43,318 nucleotides of DNA from Streptomyces murinus (GCF_002154555.1 NZ_MUNF01000080.1:1-43318), one strand, 5' to 3'. Shown: positions 7,700 through 16,743, counted from the stretch's first letter. Numbers and translations are program-made. The notes: generated by a model not told the origin, from the sequence alone.

Positions 7700-9247
7700 G
7701 TGAAGCGTAGACATCGCACCGTCCTGGCCACGGCCGTCGCCGCGACGCTGGCCGGGGGTCTGACCGTAGGGCTGACCGCGCCCGCCACCGCGGCCGGCTC
7801 GGGCGCGACGGCCGGCTCGGGCGCGGTGGCCGCGAAGCGGCCCCTGACCGACTTCAACGGCGACGGGTACGGCGACTTCGCCGTCACCGCCCCGGCCGCC
7901 CGGCTGAACGGCAAGTGGCGGGTGGGCGCGGTCACCGTCCTCTACGGCTCCGCCCGGGGCGCCTCGGCGGACCGGCGCACCACCATCACCCAGGACGCCT
8001 CCTGGGTGCCGGGCGCGGCCGAGAACGGCGATCTGTTCGGCGCCGCCACCACCGCGGGCGACTTCGACCACGACGGCTACACCGACCTCGCCGTCGGCAC
8101 CCCGCTGGAGGACGTCGGCACGGACGTCAACGGCGGCCTGGTGCAGATCATGTGGGGCTCCCCGAAGGGCCTGACCTCCGCCACCACGATCCCCGACCCG
8201 GCCCCGGCCGCCCACGACCGCTTCGGCGCCTCGCTCGCGGCCGGCGACTTCGACGGCGACGGTCGCACCGACCTGGCCGTCGGCACCAACGGCTCCGCCC
8301 TCTACACCTTCCGCAAGGGCATCTCCCGCGGCGGCAGGGCCGGCGCCCTCGCCACCCGCACCCTGCCGCTGCGCGCCGCGCCGGAGGCCGGGATCATCAA
8401 CCTCACCGCAGGGGACGTCACCGGCGACGGCCGCGCGGACCTGATGGTCAACGGTCTGAACCCGACCAAGGGCGCCGACGGCACGTACTACAACGTCAAC
8501 TATTTCGTGCCGGGCACCGCCACCGGCCCCTCCGCCACCAGCGCCAAGAAGATGCCCGGCGGGGTCGCCGGCGCCATCGGCGACCTCGACGGCGACGGCC
8601 GCGGCGACATCGTCACCGGCGTCTACTGGGGCAGGAACAGCGCGAACGGCCCGATCGGCGGCAAGGTCGTCGTCACCTACGGCTCCGCCTCGGGCCCCTC
8701 CAGCCGCGTCCAGACCATCACCCAGGAGTCCGGCACCGTCCCCGGCGACTCCGAGAGCTGGGACAAGTTCGGCCAGTCGGTCGCCCTCGGCGACATCAAC
8801 GGCGACGGCCTGCTCGACCTGGCCATCGGCGCCCCGCAGGAGAACATGCGGCTGTGGGGGCACATGTACTACAACATGGGCACCGTCACCGTGCTGTACG
8901 GCTCGAAGTCGGGCGTCGACACCAGCGCCGCGCCGCAGTACTTCTACCAGGGCAACCACGACGTCCCCGGCGACCCGAACGGCAACTTCGGTACGGCCGT
9001 GCTGCTCACCGACCTCGACCACGACGGCGGCGCCGACCTGATCGCCGGCACCCCGTGGGCGGACAACGGCGACGGCACCGTCACCGTGCTGCCCTCCGGC
9101 ATCGCGGCGGACGGCACGCGCCGGATCGGCACCGCGGGGGCCCGGCTGTTCAAGCCCGGGCAGGTCGGGATGGAGATCCTCAACGCCATCCCGCAGTTCG
9201 GCAGCGTTCTCCAGAACTCCCGTCAGGTGTCCCTGATCAACACCTGA
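7700..9247 (+). CDS. secreted FG-GAP (integrin alpha-like) repeat protein
   Basis: A 515-residue exported protein. Seen: a signal peptide (basic KRRHR, then a hydrophobic run ending near ATAA, residue 32), followed by seven FG-GAP/VCBS blades. Each carries a calcium-binding-like D-x-D/N-G-D-G loop: DFNGDGYGD, DFDHDGYTD, DFDGDGRTD, DVTGDGRAD, DLDGDGRGD, DINGDGLLD and DLDHDGGAD. Seven blades fit a closed beta-propeller. The start is GTG with GGGAGA about 7 nt before it. No enzymatic domain is visible, so an extracellular binding or structural role is the safest reading. It is divergent from glmS. A GC-rich inverted repeat (9257-9281) and runs of five G follow the stop and may end transcription. 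Confidence 0.93.
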   Translation: MKRRHRTVLATAVAATLAGGLTVGLTAPATAAGSGATAGSGAVAAKRPLTDFNGDGYGDFAVTAPAARLNGKWRVGAVTVLYGSARGASADRRTTITQDASWVPGAAENGDLFGAATTAGDFDHDGYTDLAVGTPLEDVGTDVNGGLVQIMWGSPKGLTSATTIPDPAPAAHDRFGASLAAGDFDGDGRTDLAVGTNGSALYTFRKGISRGGRAGALATRTLPLRAAPEAGIINLTAGDVTGDGRADLMVNGLNPTKGADGTYYNVNYFVPGTATGPSATSAKKMPGGVAGAIGDLDGDGRGDIVTGVYWGRNSANGPIGGKVVVTYGSASGPSSRVQTITQESGTVPGDSESWDKFGQSVALGDINGDGLLDLAIGAPQENMRLWGHMYYNMGTVTVLYGSKSGVDTSAAPQYFYQGNHDVPGDPNGNFGTAVLLTDLDHDGGADLIAGTPWADNGDGTVTVLPSGIAADGTRRIGTAGARLFKPGQVGMEILNAIPQFGSVLQNSRQVSLINT

Positions 9248-9373
9248 TCCACCCCTGACCGGCGCCCGGGGCACCGGCCGGTACGGGGGCGGGGGCGGGG
9301 GCGTGACGCACACCACTGTCGGCGTGACGTACCCCACCCCGCCACCCCGTTCAAACTCCGTTAACAATGGAAT

Positions 9374-10363
9374 GTGATCTCACCGGTCCCCTCGATGCCC
9401 CGGAGCGCCCACCGGCACAGGCCGGAGGCGACTCCCTACGTCGACCTCACCCGAGCCGAGTGGAGCGCGCTGCGCGACAAGACGCCGCTGCCGCTCACCG
9501 CCGAGGAGGTGGAGAAGCTGCGCGGTCTGGGCGATGTGATCGACCTGGACGAGGTGCGCGACATCTACCTCCCGCTGTCGCGCCTGCTGAACCTCTACGT
9601 CGGCGCGACCGACGGCCTGCGCGGCGCGCTGAACACGTTTCTCGGTGAGCAGGGCTCCCAGTCCGGCACGCCGTTCGTGATAGGCGTCGCCGGCTCGGTC
9701 GCCGTCGGCAAGTCCACCGTCGCCCGTCTCCTCCAGGCCCTGCTGTCCCGCTGGCCCGAGCATCCGCACGTGGAGCTGGTCACCACCGACGGCTTCCTGC
9801 TGCCGACCAAGGAGCTGGAGGCCCGCGGCCTGATGTCCCGCAAGGGCTTCCCCGAGTCCTACGACCGCCGCGCGCTGACCCGTTTCGTCGCCGACATCAA
9901 GGCCGGCAAGAGCGAGGTGACGGCCCCCGTCTACTCGCACCTCATCTACGACATCGTCCCGGAGCAGAAGCTCACGGTCCGCCGCCCCGACGTCCTGATC
10001 GTGGAGGGCCTGAACGTCCTCCAGCCCGCCCTGCCCGGCAAGGACGGCCGCACCCGCGTGGGCCTCGCCGACTACTTCGACTTCAGCGTGTACGTCGACG
10101 CGAGCGGCGAGGACATCGAGCGCTGGTACCTCAACCGCTTCCGCAAACTGCGCCAGACGGCCTTCCAGGACCCGGACTCGTACTTCCGCAAGTACACCCA
10201 GGTCTCCGAGGACGAGGCCCTGGACTACGCCCGCACCCTGTGGCGCACGATCAACAAACCCAACCTGACCGAGAACATCGCCCCCACCAGGGGCCGCGCC
10301 ACCCTGATCGTCCGCAAGGGCCCCGACCACAAGGTCCAGCGCCTGCGCCTGCGCAAGCTGTAG
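9374..10363 (+). CDS. coaA: type I pantothenate kinase
   Basis: A 329-residue enzyme that phosphorylates pantothenate with ATP, the controlling first step of CoA synthesis. Seen: the P-loop [12 protein letters not shown] (104-115), TTDGFLLP, the [15 protein letters not shown] region that in the family binds pantothenate, the VEGLNVLQ strand, and [11 protein letters not shown] near the C-terminus. Length is normal for the type I family. The start is GTG ([10 protein letters not shown]); a second Met seven residues later is a possible alternative. The neighbour DUF389 gene follows on the same strand after 28 bp and may be co-transcribed, without an obvious functional link. Confidence 0.98.
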   Translation: MISPVPSMPRSAHRHRPEATPYVDLTRAEWSALRDKTPLPLTAEEVEKLRGLGDVIDLDEVRDIYLPLSRLLNLYVGATDGLRGALNTFLGEQGSQSGTPFVIGVAGSVAVGKSTVARLLQALLSRWPEHPHVELVTTDGFLLPTKELEARGLMSRKGFPESYDRRALTRFVADIKAGKSEVTAPVYSHLIYDIVPEQKLTVRRPDVLIVEGLNVLQPALPGKDGRTRVGLADYFDFSVYVDASGEDIERWYLNRFRKLRQTAFQDPDSYFRKYTQVSEDEALDYARTLWRTINKPNLTENIAPTRGRATLIVRKGPDHKVQRLRLRKL

Positions 10364-10391
10364 CGCGGAGCGCACCTGCTACAAAGGCGCC

Positions 10392-11321
10392 ATGCTGCAT
10401 CTGCGCCTGATCACCCCGGCCGAACAGACCGACGAGGTGGTGCGGTTGATCGAGGACACGGTCGGCACCACCCACCTCGCGGTGATACCGGGGGCCGCCC
10501 GGGAGCCGGCCGGTGACCTGGTGATGTGCGATGTCGCGCGCGAGGCGGGCGACACGCTCATCGCCGGGCTCCGGCGCCTGGGCCTGGACGACACCGGCTC
10601 CATCGCCGTGGAGAACATCGACCTGTCGCTGTCCCGGCGCGCCGACAAGGCGGAGGAGGACGCCCCGGGCGAGGGCGCGGACGCGGTGCTGTGGGAGGGC
10701 CTGACCGAGGCCACCCACGAGGAGTCGACCCTGTCGGTCACCTACGTCGCCTTCATCACGCTGGCCACGATGATCGCGGCCTGCGGTGTGGTGCTGGACA
10801 ACGCCGTCCTGATCGTCGGCGCGATGGCCGTGGGCCCGGAGTTCGGCCCCCTGGCCGGTATCTGCACGGCCACGGTCCGGCGCCGTCCACACCTGGCGCT
10901 GCGCTCGCTGACCGCGCTGCTCGTGGGCTTCGCCGCGGCGATGGCGGTGACGGTCGGCTTCAGCCTGTTCATGGACGCCGTCGGCCTGTTCCACCGCTCC
11001 GCCCTGGAGGGCAGGCGCCCCAACACCGCGTTCGTCTACGCCCCCGACGCCTTCTCGTTCATCGTGGCGCTCCTGGCGGGCGTGGCCGGCACCCTCTCCC
11101 TGACCTCCGCCAAGTCCGGTGCCCTGGTGGGCGTCGCCATCTCGGTCACCACGGTCCCGGCCGCCGCCAACGCGGCCGTCGCCCTGGCCTACGGCGACAT
11201 GAGCCAGACCCTGGGCTCGACCGACCAACTGCTGCTGAACCTGCTGGGCATCATCCTGGCGGGCACACTCACGCTGCTGACCCAGCAACTTCTCTGGAAC
11301 CGCCGGCAGCAACGCCCCTAG
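10392..11321 (+). CDS. DUF389 family membrane protein
   Basis: A 309-residue protein of the DUF389 (TIGR00341-like) family, function unknown. Seen: a soluble N-terminal half of about 105 residues ending in a charged linker, then about six hydrophobic segments beginning YVAFITLATMIAACGVVL and NAVLIVGAMAVGPEFGPLAG. The GAMAVGPEFGP-like turn and the ISVTTVPAAANAAVALA segment are characteristic of the family. The protein would sit in the cytoplasmic membrane. The start ATG has no clear ribosome site. It follows coaA by 28 bp. Its stop codon lies inside a copy of an intergenic repeat, and it converges with glmM. Confidence 0.88.
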   Translation: MLHLRLITPAEQTDEVVRLIEDTVGTTHLAVIPGAAREPAGDLVMCDVAREAGDTLIAGLRRLGLDDTGSIAVENIDLSLSRRADKAEEDAPGEGADAVLWEGLTEATHEESTLSVTYVAFITLATMIAACGVVLDNAVLIVGAMAVGPEFGPLAGICTATVRRRPHLALRSLTALLVGFAAAMAVTVGFSLFMDAVGLFHRSALEGRRPNTAFVYAPDAFSFIVALLAGVAGTLSLTSAKSGALVGVAISVTTVPAAANAAVALAYGDMSQTLGSTDQLLLNLLGIILAGTLTLLTQQLLWNRRQQRP

Positions 11322-11407
11322 GGGGCGCGGGGCTGTGCGTATCCGCGGCTCCGCCCCGTAGGCGCGACAGGCCGCGAACCACCCGCGGCCCGCGACGCGC
11401 AGTCCCG
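11316..11407. repeat. GC-rich interspersed repeat, divergent copy
   Basis: Begins with CCCCTAGGGGGCGCGGGG and contains GCGCGACAGG and GACGCGCAGTCCC, matching in order the parts of the two repeats that flank rplQ (16075 and 16710). It fills the gap between the convergent DUF389 and glmM genes and includes the DUF389 stop codon. I recall this family as common between Streptomyces genes. Confidence 0.6.
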
Positions 11408-11425
11408 CCCTCCCCGAACCCGGAA

Positions 11426-12784
11426 CTATCCGAGCGCGGACTTCACCGCGTCCGCGAGCCGCCCGGCGACCGCCCGCGCCTGCTCGATGTCCGCCGCCTC
11501 GACCATCACCCGCACCAGCGGCTCCGTACCCGACGGCCGCAGCAACACCCGCCCCGTGGCCCCGAGTTCCCGCTCGGCCTCGGAGACCGCCGCGGCCAGG
11601 TCGGCGGAGGTGCGCACCCGCGACTTGTCCACGTCCGGCACATTGATCAGCACCTGCGGCAACCGCTCCATCACGGACGCCAGTTCACGCAGGCTACGAC
11701 CGCTCTGCGCCACCCGCGCCGCCAGCAGCAGCCCCGTCAGCGTCCCGTCGCCCGTCGTCGCGTGGTCCAGGACGATCACATGCCCGGACTGCTCACCGCC
11801 GAGCGCGTACCCGTGCTGCTTCATCTCCTCCAGCACATACCGGTCGCCGACCGCGGTCTGCACCAGCTGGATCCCGGCCTTCTCCATCGCCAGCTTGAAG
11901 CCGAGGTTGGACATCACGGTCGCCACCACGGTGTCGGCCCGCAGCGCGGAGCGCTCCCGCATCGCCAGCGCCAGCACCGCGAGGATCTGGTCGCCGTCGA
12001 CCTCCTCGCCGGTGTGGTCCACCGCGAGGCACCGGTCGGCGTCACCGTCGTGCGCGATACCGAGATCCGCGCCGTGCTCGATCACCGCGGCCTTGAGCAG
12101 CCCGAGATGGGTCGAGCCGCAGCCGTCGTTGATGTTGAGTCCGTCCGGCTCCGCGCCGATCGTGACGACCTGGGCACCGGCCCGGGTGAACGCCTCCGGC
12201 GAGACCCCCGCGGCCGCGCCGTGCGCCTCGTCCAGGACGATCTTCAGCCCGTCGAGCCGGTTGGGCAGCACCGACAGCAGATGGCCGACGTACTGCTCGA
12301 AACCCTCGTCGTACGGCCGCAGCCGCCCCACCCCGGCGCCCGTCGGCCGCTGCCAGGGCTCACCGTGCCGGTGGGACTCGTAGACCGCCTCGATCCGGTC
12401 CTCCAGCTCGTCGGCGAGCTTGTGACCGCCGCGCGCGAAGAACTTGATGCCGTTGTCCGGCATGGCGTTGTGGCTGGCGGAGAGCATCACACCGAGGTCG
12501 GCGCCGAGCGCGCCGGTGAGATGGGCCACCGCCGGCGTCGGCAGCACGCCGACCATCAGGACGTCCACGCCCGCGCTCGCCAGGCCCGCGGCCACCGCGG
12601 CCTCCAGGAACTCCCCGGACGCACGCGGGTCCCGACCGACCACGGCCTTCGGCCGGTGGCCGGCGAAGGTACCCGCCTCGGCCAGCACATGCGCCGCGGC
12701 CACGGAGAGGCCGAGGGCCATCTCCGCGGTCAGATCCGCGTTGGCGACACCGCGCACGCCGTCCGTGCCGAAGAGTCGTCCCAC
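11426..12784 (-). CDS. glmM: phosphoglucosamine mutase
   Basis: A 452-residue enzyme converting glucosamine-6-phosphate to glucosamine-1-phosphate on the way to UDP-GlcNAc and peptidoglycan. Seen: N-terminal [14 protein letters not shown], the phosphoserine loop [13 protein letters not shown] (active Ser104), the metal-binding HDGDADRC, the sugar-binding GGEQSGH, and the C-terminal phosphate loop [12 protein letters not shown]. The start is GTG with AGGAGG 3-8 nt upstream, which rules out a longer in-frame start. It lies downstream of rpsI behind a terminator-like hairpin and has its own promoter-like sequence. It serves the same pathway as glmS in this window. Confidence 0.98.
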   Translation of the reverse strand: MGRLFGTDGVRGVANADLTAEMALGLSVAAAHVLAEAGTFAGHRPKAVVGRDPRASGEFLEAAVAAGLASAGVDVLMVGVLPTPAVAHLTGALGADLGVMLSASHNAMPDNGIKFFARGGHKLADELEDRIEAVYESHRHGEPWQRPTGAGVGRLRPYDEGFEQYVGHLLSVLPNRLDGLKIVLDEAHGAAAGVSPEAFTRAGAQVVTIGAEPDGLNINDGCGSTHLGLLKAAVIEHGADLGIAHDGDADRCLAVDHTGEEVDGDQILAVLALAMRERSALRADTVVATVMSNLGFKLAMEKAGIQLVQTAVGDRYVLEEMKQHGYALGGEQSGHVIVLDHATTGDGTLTGLLLAARVAQSGRSLRELASVMERLPQVLINVPDVDKSRVRTSADLAAAVSEAERELGATGRVLLRPSGTEPLVRVMVEAADIEQARAVAGRLADAVKSALG

Positions 12785-12859
12785 TTGTCCTCCTGAGGAA
12801 GCGTCGATGGCGTAAACGGACGGGCGCCGCAGCGATGGGGGGCGCCTCGCCATCCGATC

Positions 12860-12884
12860 ACACAAGCCTTTGAGCGTCTTGTGT
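12860..12884. promoter_or_regulatory. inverted repeat at the proposed glmM transcription start
   Basis: ACACAAG (12860-12866) and CTTGTGT (12878-12884) form a perfect 7-bp inverted repeat with an 11-bp spacer. It lies just downstream of the proposed -10 of glmM, the place for a repressor site. It could also form a weak RNA hairpin. No regulator is recognised. Confidence 0.4.
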
Positions 12885-12885
12885 C

Positions 12886-12914
12886 GTTATACGCCCTTGG
12901 CTGGGATAAACGAA
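12886..12914 (-). promoter_or_regulatory. proposed glmM promoter
   Basis: On the minus strand TTCGTT, a 17-bp spacer and TATAAC (one base from TATAAT). It lies about 95 nt upstream of the glmM start, immediately after the rpsI hairpin, so glmM can be transcribed independently of rplM-rpsI. Confidence 0.45.
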
Positions 12915-12952
12915 CGCCCCGACGGCACATGTGGCGTGCCGCCGGGGCGTTC
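12911..12952 (-). terminator. terminator after rpsI
   Basis: A perfect 10-bp stem CGAACGCCCC / GGGGCGTTCG with an inner CGGCAC / GTGCCG stem. On the minus strand it follows the rpsI stop codon and is followed by TTTATCC, a short U-rich tail. Confidence 0.8.
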
Positions 12953-12978
12953 GGAGTACGAGCAGCAGCTCCCGCTGT

Positions 12979-13491
12979 TTAGCGCTTGCTGTACTGCGGA
13001 GCCTTGCGGGCCTTCTTCAGACCAGCCTTCTTCCGCTCGACCGCGCGGTCGTCGCGGCGCAGGAAGCCGGCCTTCTTCAGGGCACCACGGTTGTTGTCGA
13101 CGTCCGCCTCGTTCAGCGCACGGGCGACACCGAGACGGAGCGCACCGGCCTGACCGGAGACGCCGCCACCCGCGATGCGGGCGATGACGTCGTAACGGCC
13201 CTCGAGCTCGAGCACCTTGAAGGGCTCGTTGACCTCCTGCTGGTGCACCTTGTTCGGGAAGTAGTCCTCGAGGGTGCGGCCGTTGATCTTCCACTTGCCG
13301 GTACCCGGGACGATCCGGACGCGGGCAATGGCGTTCTTGCGACGGCCCAGGCCGGCGGCCGGCTGGGGCTCGCCGAAGCGGGAGGCCATGGACTCCGAGG
13401 TGTACTCACCCTCGACGGGGACCTCGGACTCGGTGGTGTAGCTGTCGATGTCAAGCTCTTCGAGCGGCTGCTCGGCAGTGGTCTCGGCCAC
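12979..13491 (-). CDS. rpsI: 30S ribosomal protein S9
   Basis: A 170-residue S9 of the small subunit head, whose C-terminal tail reaches the P-site tRNA. Seen: the S9 core starting [20 protein letters not shown] and the basic tail ending [12 protein letters not shown]. About 45 acidic residues precede the core; such an N-terminal extension is usual in actinobacteria, so S9 is longer here than the roughly 130 residues of E. coli. The start is GTG. The gene follows rplM by 41 bp in the standard L13-S9 operon and is followed by a strong terminator hairpin. Confidence 0.98.
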   Translation of the reverse strand: MAETTAEQPLEELDIDSYTTESEVPVEGEYTSESMASRFGEPQPAAGLGRRKNAIARVRIVPGTGKWKINGRTLEDYFPNKVHQQEVNEPFKVLELEGRYDVIARIAGGGVSGQAGALRLGVARALNEADVDNNRGALKKAGFLRRDDRAVERKKAGLKKARKAPQYSKR

Positions 13492-13532
13492 GATTCTCCT
13501 CAGATTCTCTTCAGCTTTGGGGGTGGCCGGAA

Positions 13533-13976
13533 TTACTGCGCGACCTGGGTGATTTCGAACGGCACCGGCTGCTGGGCAGCGTGCGGGTGCTGGTCACCCT
13601 TGTAGACCTTCAGCTTCGAGAGCATCTGACGGCCCAGAGTGTTCTTGGGGAGCATGCCCTTGACGGCCTTCTCGACGGCCTTCTCGGGGTTGTTCGCCAG
13701 CAGGTCGTCGTAGCGGACCGCACGCAGACCACCCGGGTAGCCGGAGTGGCGGTACGCCATCTTCTGGGTCCGCTTGTTGCCGGACAGGTGCACCTTGTCG
13801 GCGTTGATGATGATGACGAAGTCACCGGTGTCGACGTGAGGCGCGTAGATCGCCTTGTGCTTGCCCCGGAGCAGGGACGCGGCAGTGGTGGCGAGACGAC
13901 CCAGGACGACGTCCTGAGCGTCAATGACGTGCCACTGGCGCGTCACATCGCCGGGCTTGGGGCTGTACGTACGCAC
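13533..13976 (-). CDS. rplM: 50S ribosomal protein L13
   Basis: A 147-residue L13, an early-assembly protein of the large subunit. Seen: [20 protein letters not shown] at the N-terminus, [37 protein letters not shown], and the C-terminal [19 protein letters not shown] motif. The start is GTG. It is the first gene of the rplM-rpsI operon and is served by a very good promoter about 180 bp upstream (14153-14182), leaving a leader of about 170 nt that could carry autoregulation. Confidence 0.98.
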   Translation of the reverse strand: MRTYSPKPGDVTRQWHVIDAQDVVLGRLATTAASLLRGKHKAIYAPHVDTGDFVIIINADKVHLSGNKRTQKMAYRHSGYPGGLRAVRYDDLLANNPEKAVEKAVKGMLPKNTLGRQMLSKLKVYKGDQHPHAAQQPVPFEITQVAQ

Positions 13977-14152
13977 GGTTCGTAGCCTTCGCTTCGAGTG
14001 AATGGTCCTGAACAGGTCACCGAAACGATCACGACAGCCTCGACCGCACCGCGGTGACGCAAACCGCGTGCTGATCGCTGGTCATCGGCCCGGTGGACCG
14101 GTGTAAGGGCCCGTCCCGTGAGAATGAGCAAGCCAATACACAACGAAGAAGC

Positions 14153-14182
14153 AGGTTACCTGGCGGCCCCCGGACGGGTCAA
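14153..14182 (-). promoter_or_regulatory. promoter of rplM-rpsI
   Basis: On the minus strand TTGACC, an 18-bp spacer and TAACCT, a near-ideal match for the main Streptomyces sigma factor. Transcription would begin near 14146, giving a leader of about 170 nt before rplM. Confidence 0.65.
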
Positions 14183-14239
14183 AACGAGGCAGGCCGCCCG
14201 GCGGGCCGCCGCTCGGTACGCGCCGTGATCCCCCGCGTC

Positions 14240-14245
14240 TAAGAT
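14240..14245 (+). promoter_or_regulatory. possible -10 element of the gene at 14253 (leaderless)
   Basis: TAAGAT on the plus strand ends 7 nt before the ATG at 14253. No ribosome site precedes that ATG, so a leaderless message fits. No clear -35 was found. Confidence 0.4.
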
Positions 14246-14252
14246 GCGCCCC

Positions 14253-15149
14253 ATGAGTAATGGGCAGGGGGGACCCCAGTCTCAGTGGGATCCCTGGAAA
14301 CCGCAATCACAGCAGCCCCAGCAGCAGCCTCAGCAGCCCTGGAGCGGCGGCGGCGACGAGGGAACACCCGACTGGGCCGCGCTCGCGGAGGCCTCGGAGA
14401 ACCGCGGCAAGCGGCGCAAGCTGCTGTTCATCGCCGGCGGCGCGCTCGCCACGGTCGCCATCGGCGCCGCGGTCGCCCTCGCCGTCGTCTCCGCGAACGG
14501 CCACAGCGACGCCTCCGGGCACCCCACCAAGGCGCCCAGCGCCTCGCTGCCCCACGGCTCCCCCACCGCGCCGTCCTTCGCGCCCACCAGCGCACCGCCG
14601 CCGCTGGACCCGAAGGTCTTCATATCCAGCGCCAAGAAGGACACCGCGCCCCTGAGCCCCGCCACCCTGTTCCCGGACGCCCGGCTCACCATGGGCAGCA
14701 CGGTGTACAAGAAGGGCGCCACCGGCGACACCACCAGCTGCGCGGCGGCCGCCGGCGGCTCGCTGCCCAAGATCCTCGCCGCCGACGGCTGCACCCGGGT
14801 GATGCGCGCCACGTACACCAACGGCGACATCGCGGTCACCGTCGGCGTCGCCCTGTTCGACACCGAGGCCCAGGCCACGAAGGCCCGGCAGCAGACGGAC
14901 GACCACAGCATCGTGCGCGCGCTGCCCGGCAAGGGCGTCGCCGCCTTCTGCGACGGCGCGACCTGCCGCTCGACCCGCAACGCCTACGGCCGCTACGCCT
15001 ACTTCACCCTCGCCGGCTTCACCAGCGGCAAGAACGTCACCACCAAGGACACCGCGGTCTTCCGCGCCGGTGACGATGTGGCGGAGTTCACCTTCCAGCA
15101 GATCCACCGCCGCGGCCAGGCCCAGGCGTCGGCGGCGGCGAACCGCTAG
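14253..15149 (+). CDS. single-pass membrane protein with extracytoplasmic domain, unknown function
   Basis: A 298-residue protein. Seen: a glutamine- and proline-rich cytoplasmic head (about 1-35), basic KRRK, one transmembrane segment LLFIAGGALATVAIGAAVAL (about residues 53-72), and a Ser/Pro/Thr-rich linker to about 115. An extracytoplasmic domain of about 180 residues with four cysteines follows. The topology would be N-in, C-out. I do not recognise the outer domain. An ATG nine nt upstream is possible, but the leaderless -10 geometry favours 14253. The gene is divergent from rplM and converges with truA, with one base between the stop codons. Confidence 0.8.
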   Translation: MSNGQGGPQSQWDPWKPQSQQPQQQPQQPWSGGGDEGTPDWAALAEASENRGKRRKLLFIAGGALATVAIGAAVALAVVSANGHSDASGHPTKAPSASLPHGSPTAPSFAPTSAPPPLDPKVFISSAKKDTAPLSPATLFPDARLTMGSTVYKKGATGDTTSCAAAAGGSLPKILAADGCTRVMRATYTNGDIAVTVGVALFDTEAQATKARQQTDDHSIVRALPGKGVAAFCDGATCRSTRNAYGRYAYFTLAGFTSGKNVTTKDTAVFRAGDDVAEFTFQQIHRRGQAQASAAANR

Positions 15150-15150
15150 C

Positions 15151-16005
15151 TCAGCAGCACCCCGCCGACGGCAGCGAGCGCTTGTTGCGGGCCTCCTTGT
15201 TACGGGCGGCCAGCAGCTCGTCGGCGGGGTAGCCGACCTCTTCGAGGGTCAGCCCGTGCGGTCGTACGACATGGACGGCGGAGTCGCGCACCCCGGCGGC
15301 CAGCACCTTCCCGGGCCACTCGGGGCCCCGGTGCCCGTCGCCGACGAACAGCAGCGCGCCGATCAGCGAGCGGACCATGTTGTGGCAGAACGCGTCCGCC
15401 CGGACCGTCGCCGTGATCACCCCGTCCGCGCCCCGCACCAGGCTCAGGTCCTGGAGCGTGCGGATGGTGGTCGCGCCCTCCCGCTTCTTGCAGTACGCCG
15501 CGAAGTCGTGCTCGCCGAGCAGCGCCCGGGCGGCCTCGTTCATGGCGTCCACGTCGAGCGGCCAGTCGTGCCAGAGCACATGGCCGCGCAGCAGCGGGTC
15601 CACGCCCCCGGGGTTGTCGGTGACCCGGTACGCGTACCGCCGCCAGATCGCCGAGAACCGGGCGTTGAACCCCTCCGGCGCCTCGGTCAGCCGCCAGATC
15701 CGCACATCCTTGGAGAGCCGTCCGGCGAGCCGCTTGAGCAGCTTCTCGCGGTGCTCCGCCCACAGCTCGGCCGGCAGATCGACGTGCGCCACCTGCCCGC
15801 GCGCGTGCACCCCGGCATCGGTGCGCCCGGCCACCGTCAGCTCGTACGTCTCCTTGGACCGCGTCACCGTGCGCAGCGCGTCCTCGATCTCCCCCTGCAC
15901 GGTCCGCTTCCCGCCGGCCTGCTTGGCCCAGCCATGGAAATCGGCGCCGTCGTAGGAGAGATCGAGGCGGATACGTACATGCCCGGGCAGCGCTTCGTCA
16001 CTCAC
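15151..16005 (-). CDS. truA: tRNA pseudouridine synthase A
   Basis: A 284-residue enzyme making pseudouridine at tRNA positions 38-40. Seen: [20 protein letters not shown] at the N-terminus, the catalytic motif [13 protein letters not shown] with Asp63, and the [20 protein letters not shown] segment of the second half-domain, all typical of TruA. The start is GTG with AGAGGAT about 8 nt upstream. It follows rplQ on the same strand, but a U-tailed terminator and a repeat element separate them, so it is probably transcribed from its own promoter. Confidence 0.97.
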   Translation of the reverse strand: MSDEALPGHVRIRLDLSYDGADFHGWAKQAGGKRTVQGEIEDALRTVTRSKETYELTVAGRTDAGVHARGQVAHVDLPAELWAEHREKLLKRLAGRLSKDVRIWRLTEAPEGFNARFSAIWRRYAYRVTDNPGGVDPLLRGHVLWHDWPLDVDAMNEAARALLGEHDFAAYCKKREGATTIRTLQDLSLVRGADGVITATVRADAFCHNMVRSLIGALLFVGDGHRGPEWPGKVLAAGVRDSAVHVVRPHGLTLEEVGYPADELLAARNKEARNKRSLPSAGCC

Positions 16006-16026
16006 ACACAGATCCTCTCAGGTACC

Positions 16027-16065
16027 AAAAAAGCGGGCCCGCCCCTTGGAAGGGAACGGACCCGC
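16027..16065 (-). terminator. Rho-independent terminator at the end of the ribosomal cluster
   Basis: Stem GCGGGCCCG (16033-16041) with CGGACCCGC (16057-16065), nine base pairs with one G-U type position. On the minus strand it is followed by six U residues (A run at 16027-16032). This is the clearest intrinsic terminator in the window and lies between rplQ and truA. Confidence 0.85.
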
Positions 16066-16074
16066 GAACGCGCC

Positions 16075-16145
16075 CCCCGAAGGGGCGCGGGGAACTGCGC
16101 GACCAGCCACGACAAGCGCCGCAGCCGCCGACGCACAGTCCCCCG
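16075..16145. repeat. GC-rich interspersed repeat, copy downstream of rplQ
   Basis: The first 34 bp (16075-16108), starting CCCCGAAGGGGCGCGGGG and ending GCGCGACCAGCC, are identical to 16710-16743 on the other side of rplQ. The rest contains GACGCACAGTCCC, also found in the copy at 11316. The CCCC-GAA-GGGG part can form a short hairpin. Confidence 0.85.
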
Positions 16146-16154
16146 GCAGAACGC

Positions 16155-16625
16155 TTACGCGTCCTTCGACTCCTCGGCGGCGGCCTCGGTGGCGGGGGCC
16201 TCGTCGGCCTCCTTGACCGCGCGCTTCGTCGCGGCCTCGGCCTCGCCGACAGCCTTCTGCTGCACCGTCAGCGCCTCGACCAGCTCGATGACAGCCATGG
16301 GCGCGTTGTCGCCACGACGGTTACCGATCTTGGTGATGCGGGTGTAGCCACCGGGACGGTTCTCGTACCGCGGGCCGATCTCGGTGAAGAGCGTGTGCAC
16401 GATGCTCTTGTCCGTGATGACCTGGAGCACCTGACGGCGGTTGTGAAGGTCGCCCTTCTTCGCCTTGGTGACCAGACGCTCGGCGTACGGGCGCAGGCGG
16501 CGGGCCTTCGCCTCGGTGGTGGTGATGCGGCCGTGCTCGAAGAGACTCTTCGCGAGGTTCGCGAGGAGCAGCTTCTCGTGCGCGGCGCTGCCGCCCAGAC
16601 GGGCACCCTTGGTGGGCTTCGGCAT
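16155..16625 (-). CDS. rplQ: 50S ribosomal protein L17
   Basis: A 156-residue L17 at the edge of the peptide exit tunnel. Seen: [20 protein letters not shown], then the L17 core [21 protein letters not shown] and [22 protein letters not shown]. About 40 Ala/Glu-rich residues at the C-terminus extend beyond the bacterial core, as is common in actinobacteria. It is the last gene of the alpha operon. The spacer to rpoA (161 bp) and the downstream gap each hold one copy of the same 34-bp repeat. Confidence 0.98.
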   Translation of the reverse strand: MPKPTKGARLGGSAAHEKLLLANLAKSLFEHGRITTTEAKARRLRPYAERLVTKAKKGDLHNRRQVLQVITDKSIVHTLFTEIGPRYENRPGGYTRITKIGNRRGDNAPMAVIELVEALTVQQKAVGEAEAATKRAVKEADEAPATEAAAEESKDA

Positions 16626-16709
16626 AGTTCTTCTCCTGTGTGTCTGCCCCGGCCGTGTCAGGTACCGGGGTCAGTATCCGAGCAGACGGTTGTCTGTCGG
16701 AGACCCGTG

Positions 16710-16743
16710 CCCCGAAGGGGCGCGGGGAACTGCGCGACCAGCC
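16710..16743. repeat. GC-rich interspersed repeat, copy between rpoA and rplQ
   Basis: These 34 bp are identical to 16075-16108. The copy sits in the 161-bp spacer between rpoA and rplQ, an unusual place for a repeat because it lies inside an operon. Confidence 0.9.

Noticed and set aside
9285..9302. G-quadruplex after the FG-GAP gene
   Set aside because: Three G5 runs are present, but a fourth run with a short loop is not clear, and such runs are frequent in DNA this GC-rich.
7658..9367. Open frame of 569 codons on the minus strand opposite the FG-GAP gene
   Set aside because: Shadow of GC-rich repeat codons; low-complexity Gly/Ala/Val translation with no domain, while the plus strand has seven clear FG-GAP motifs.
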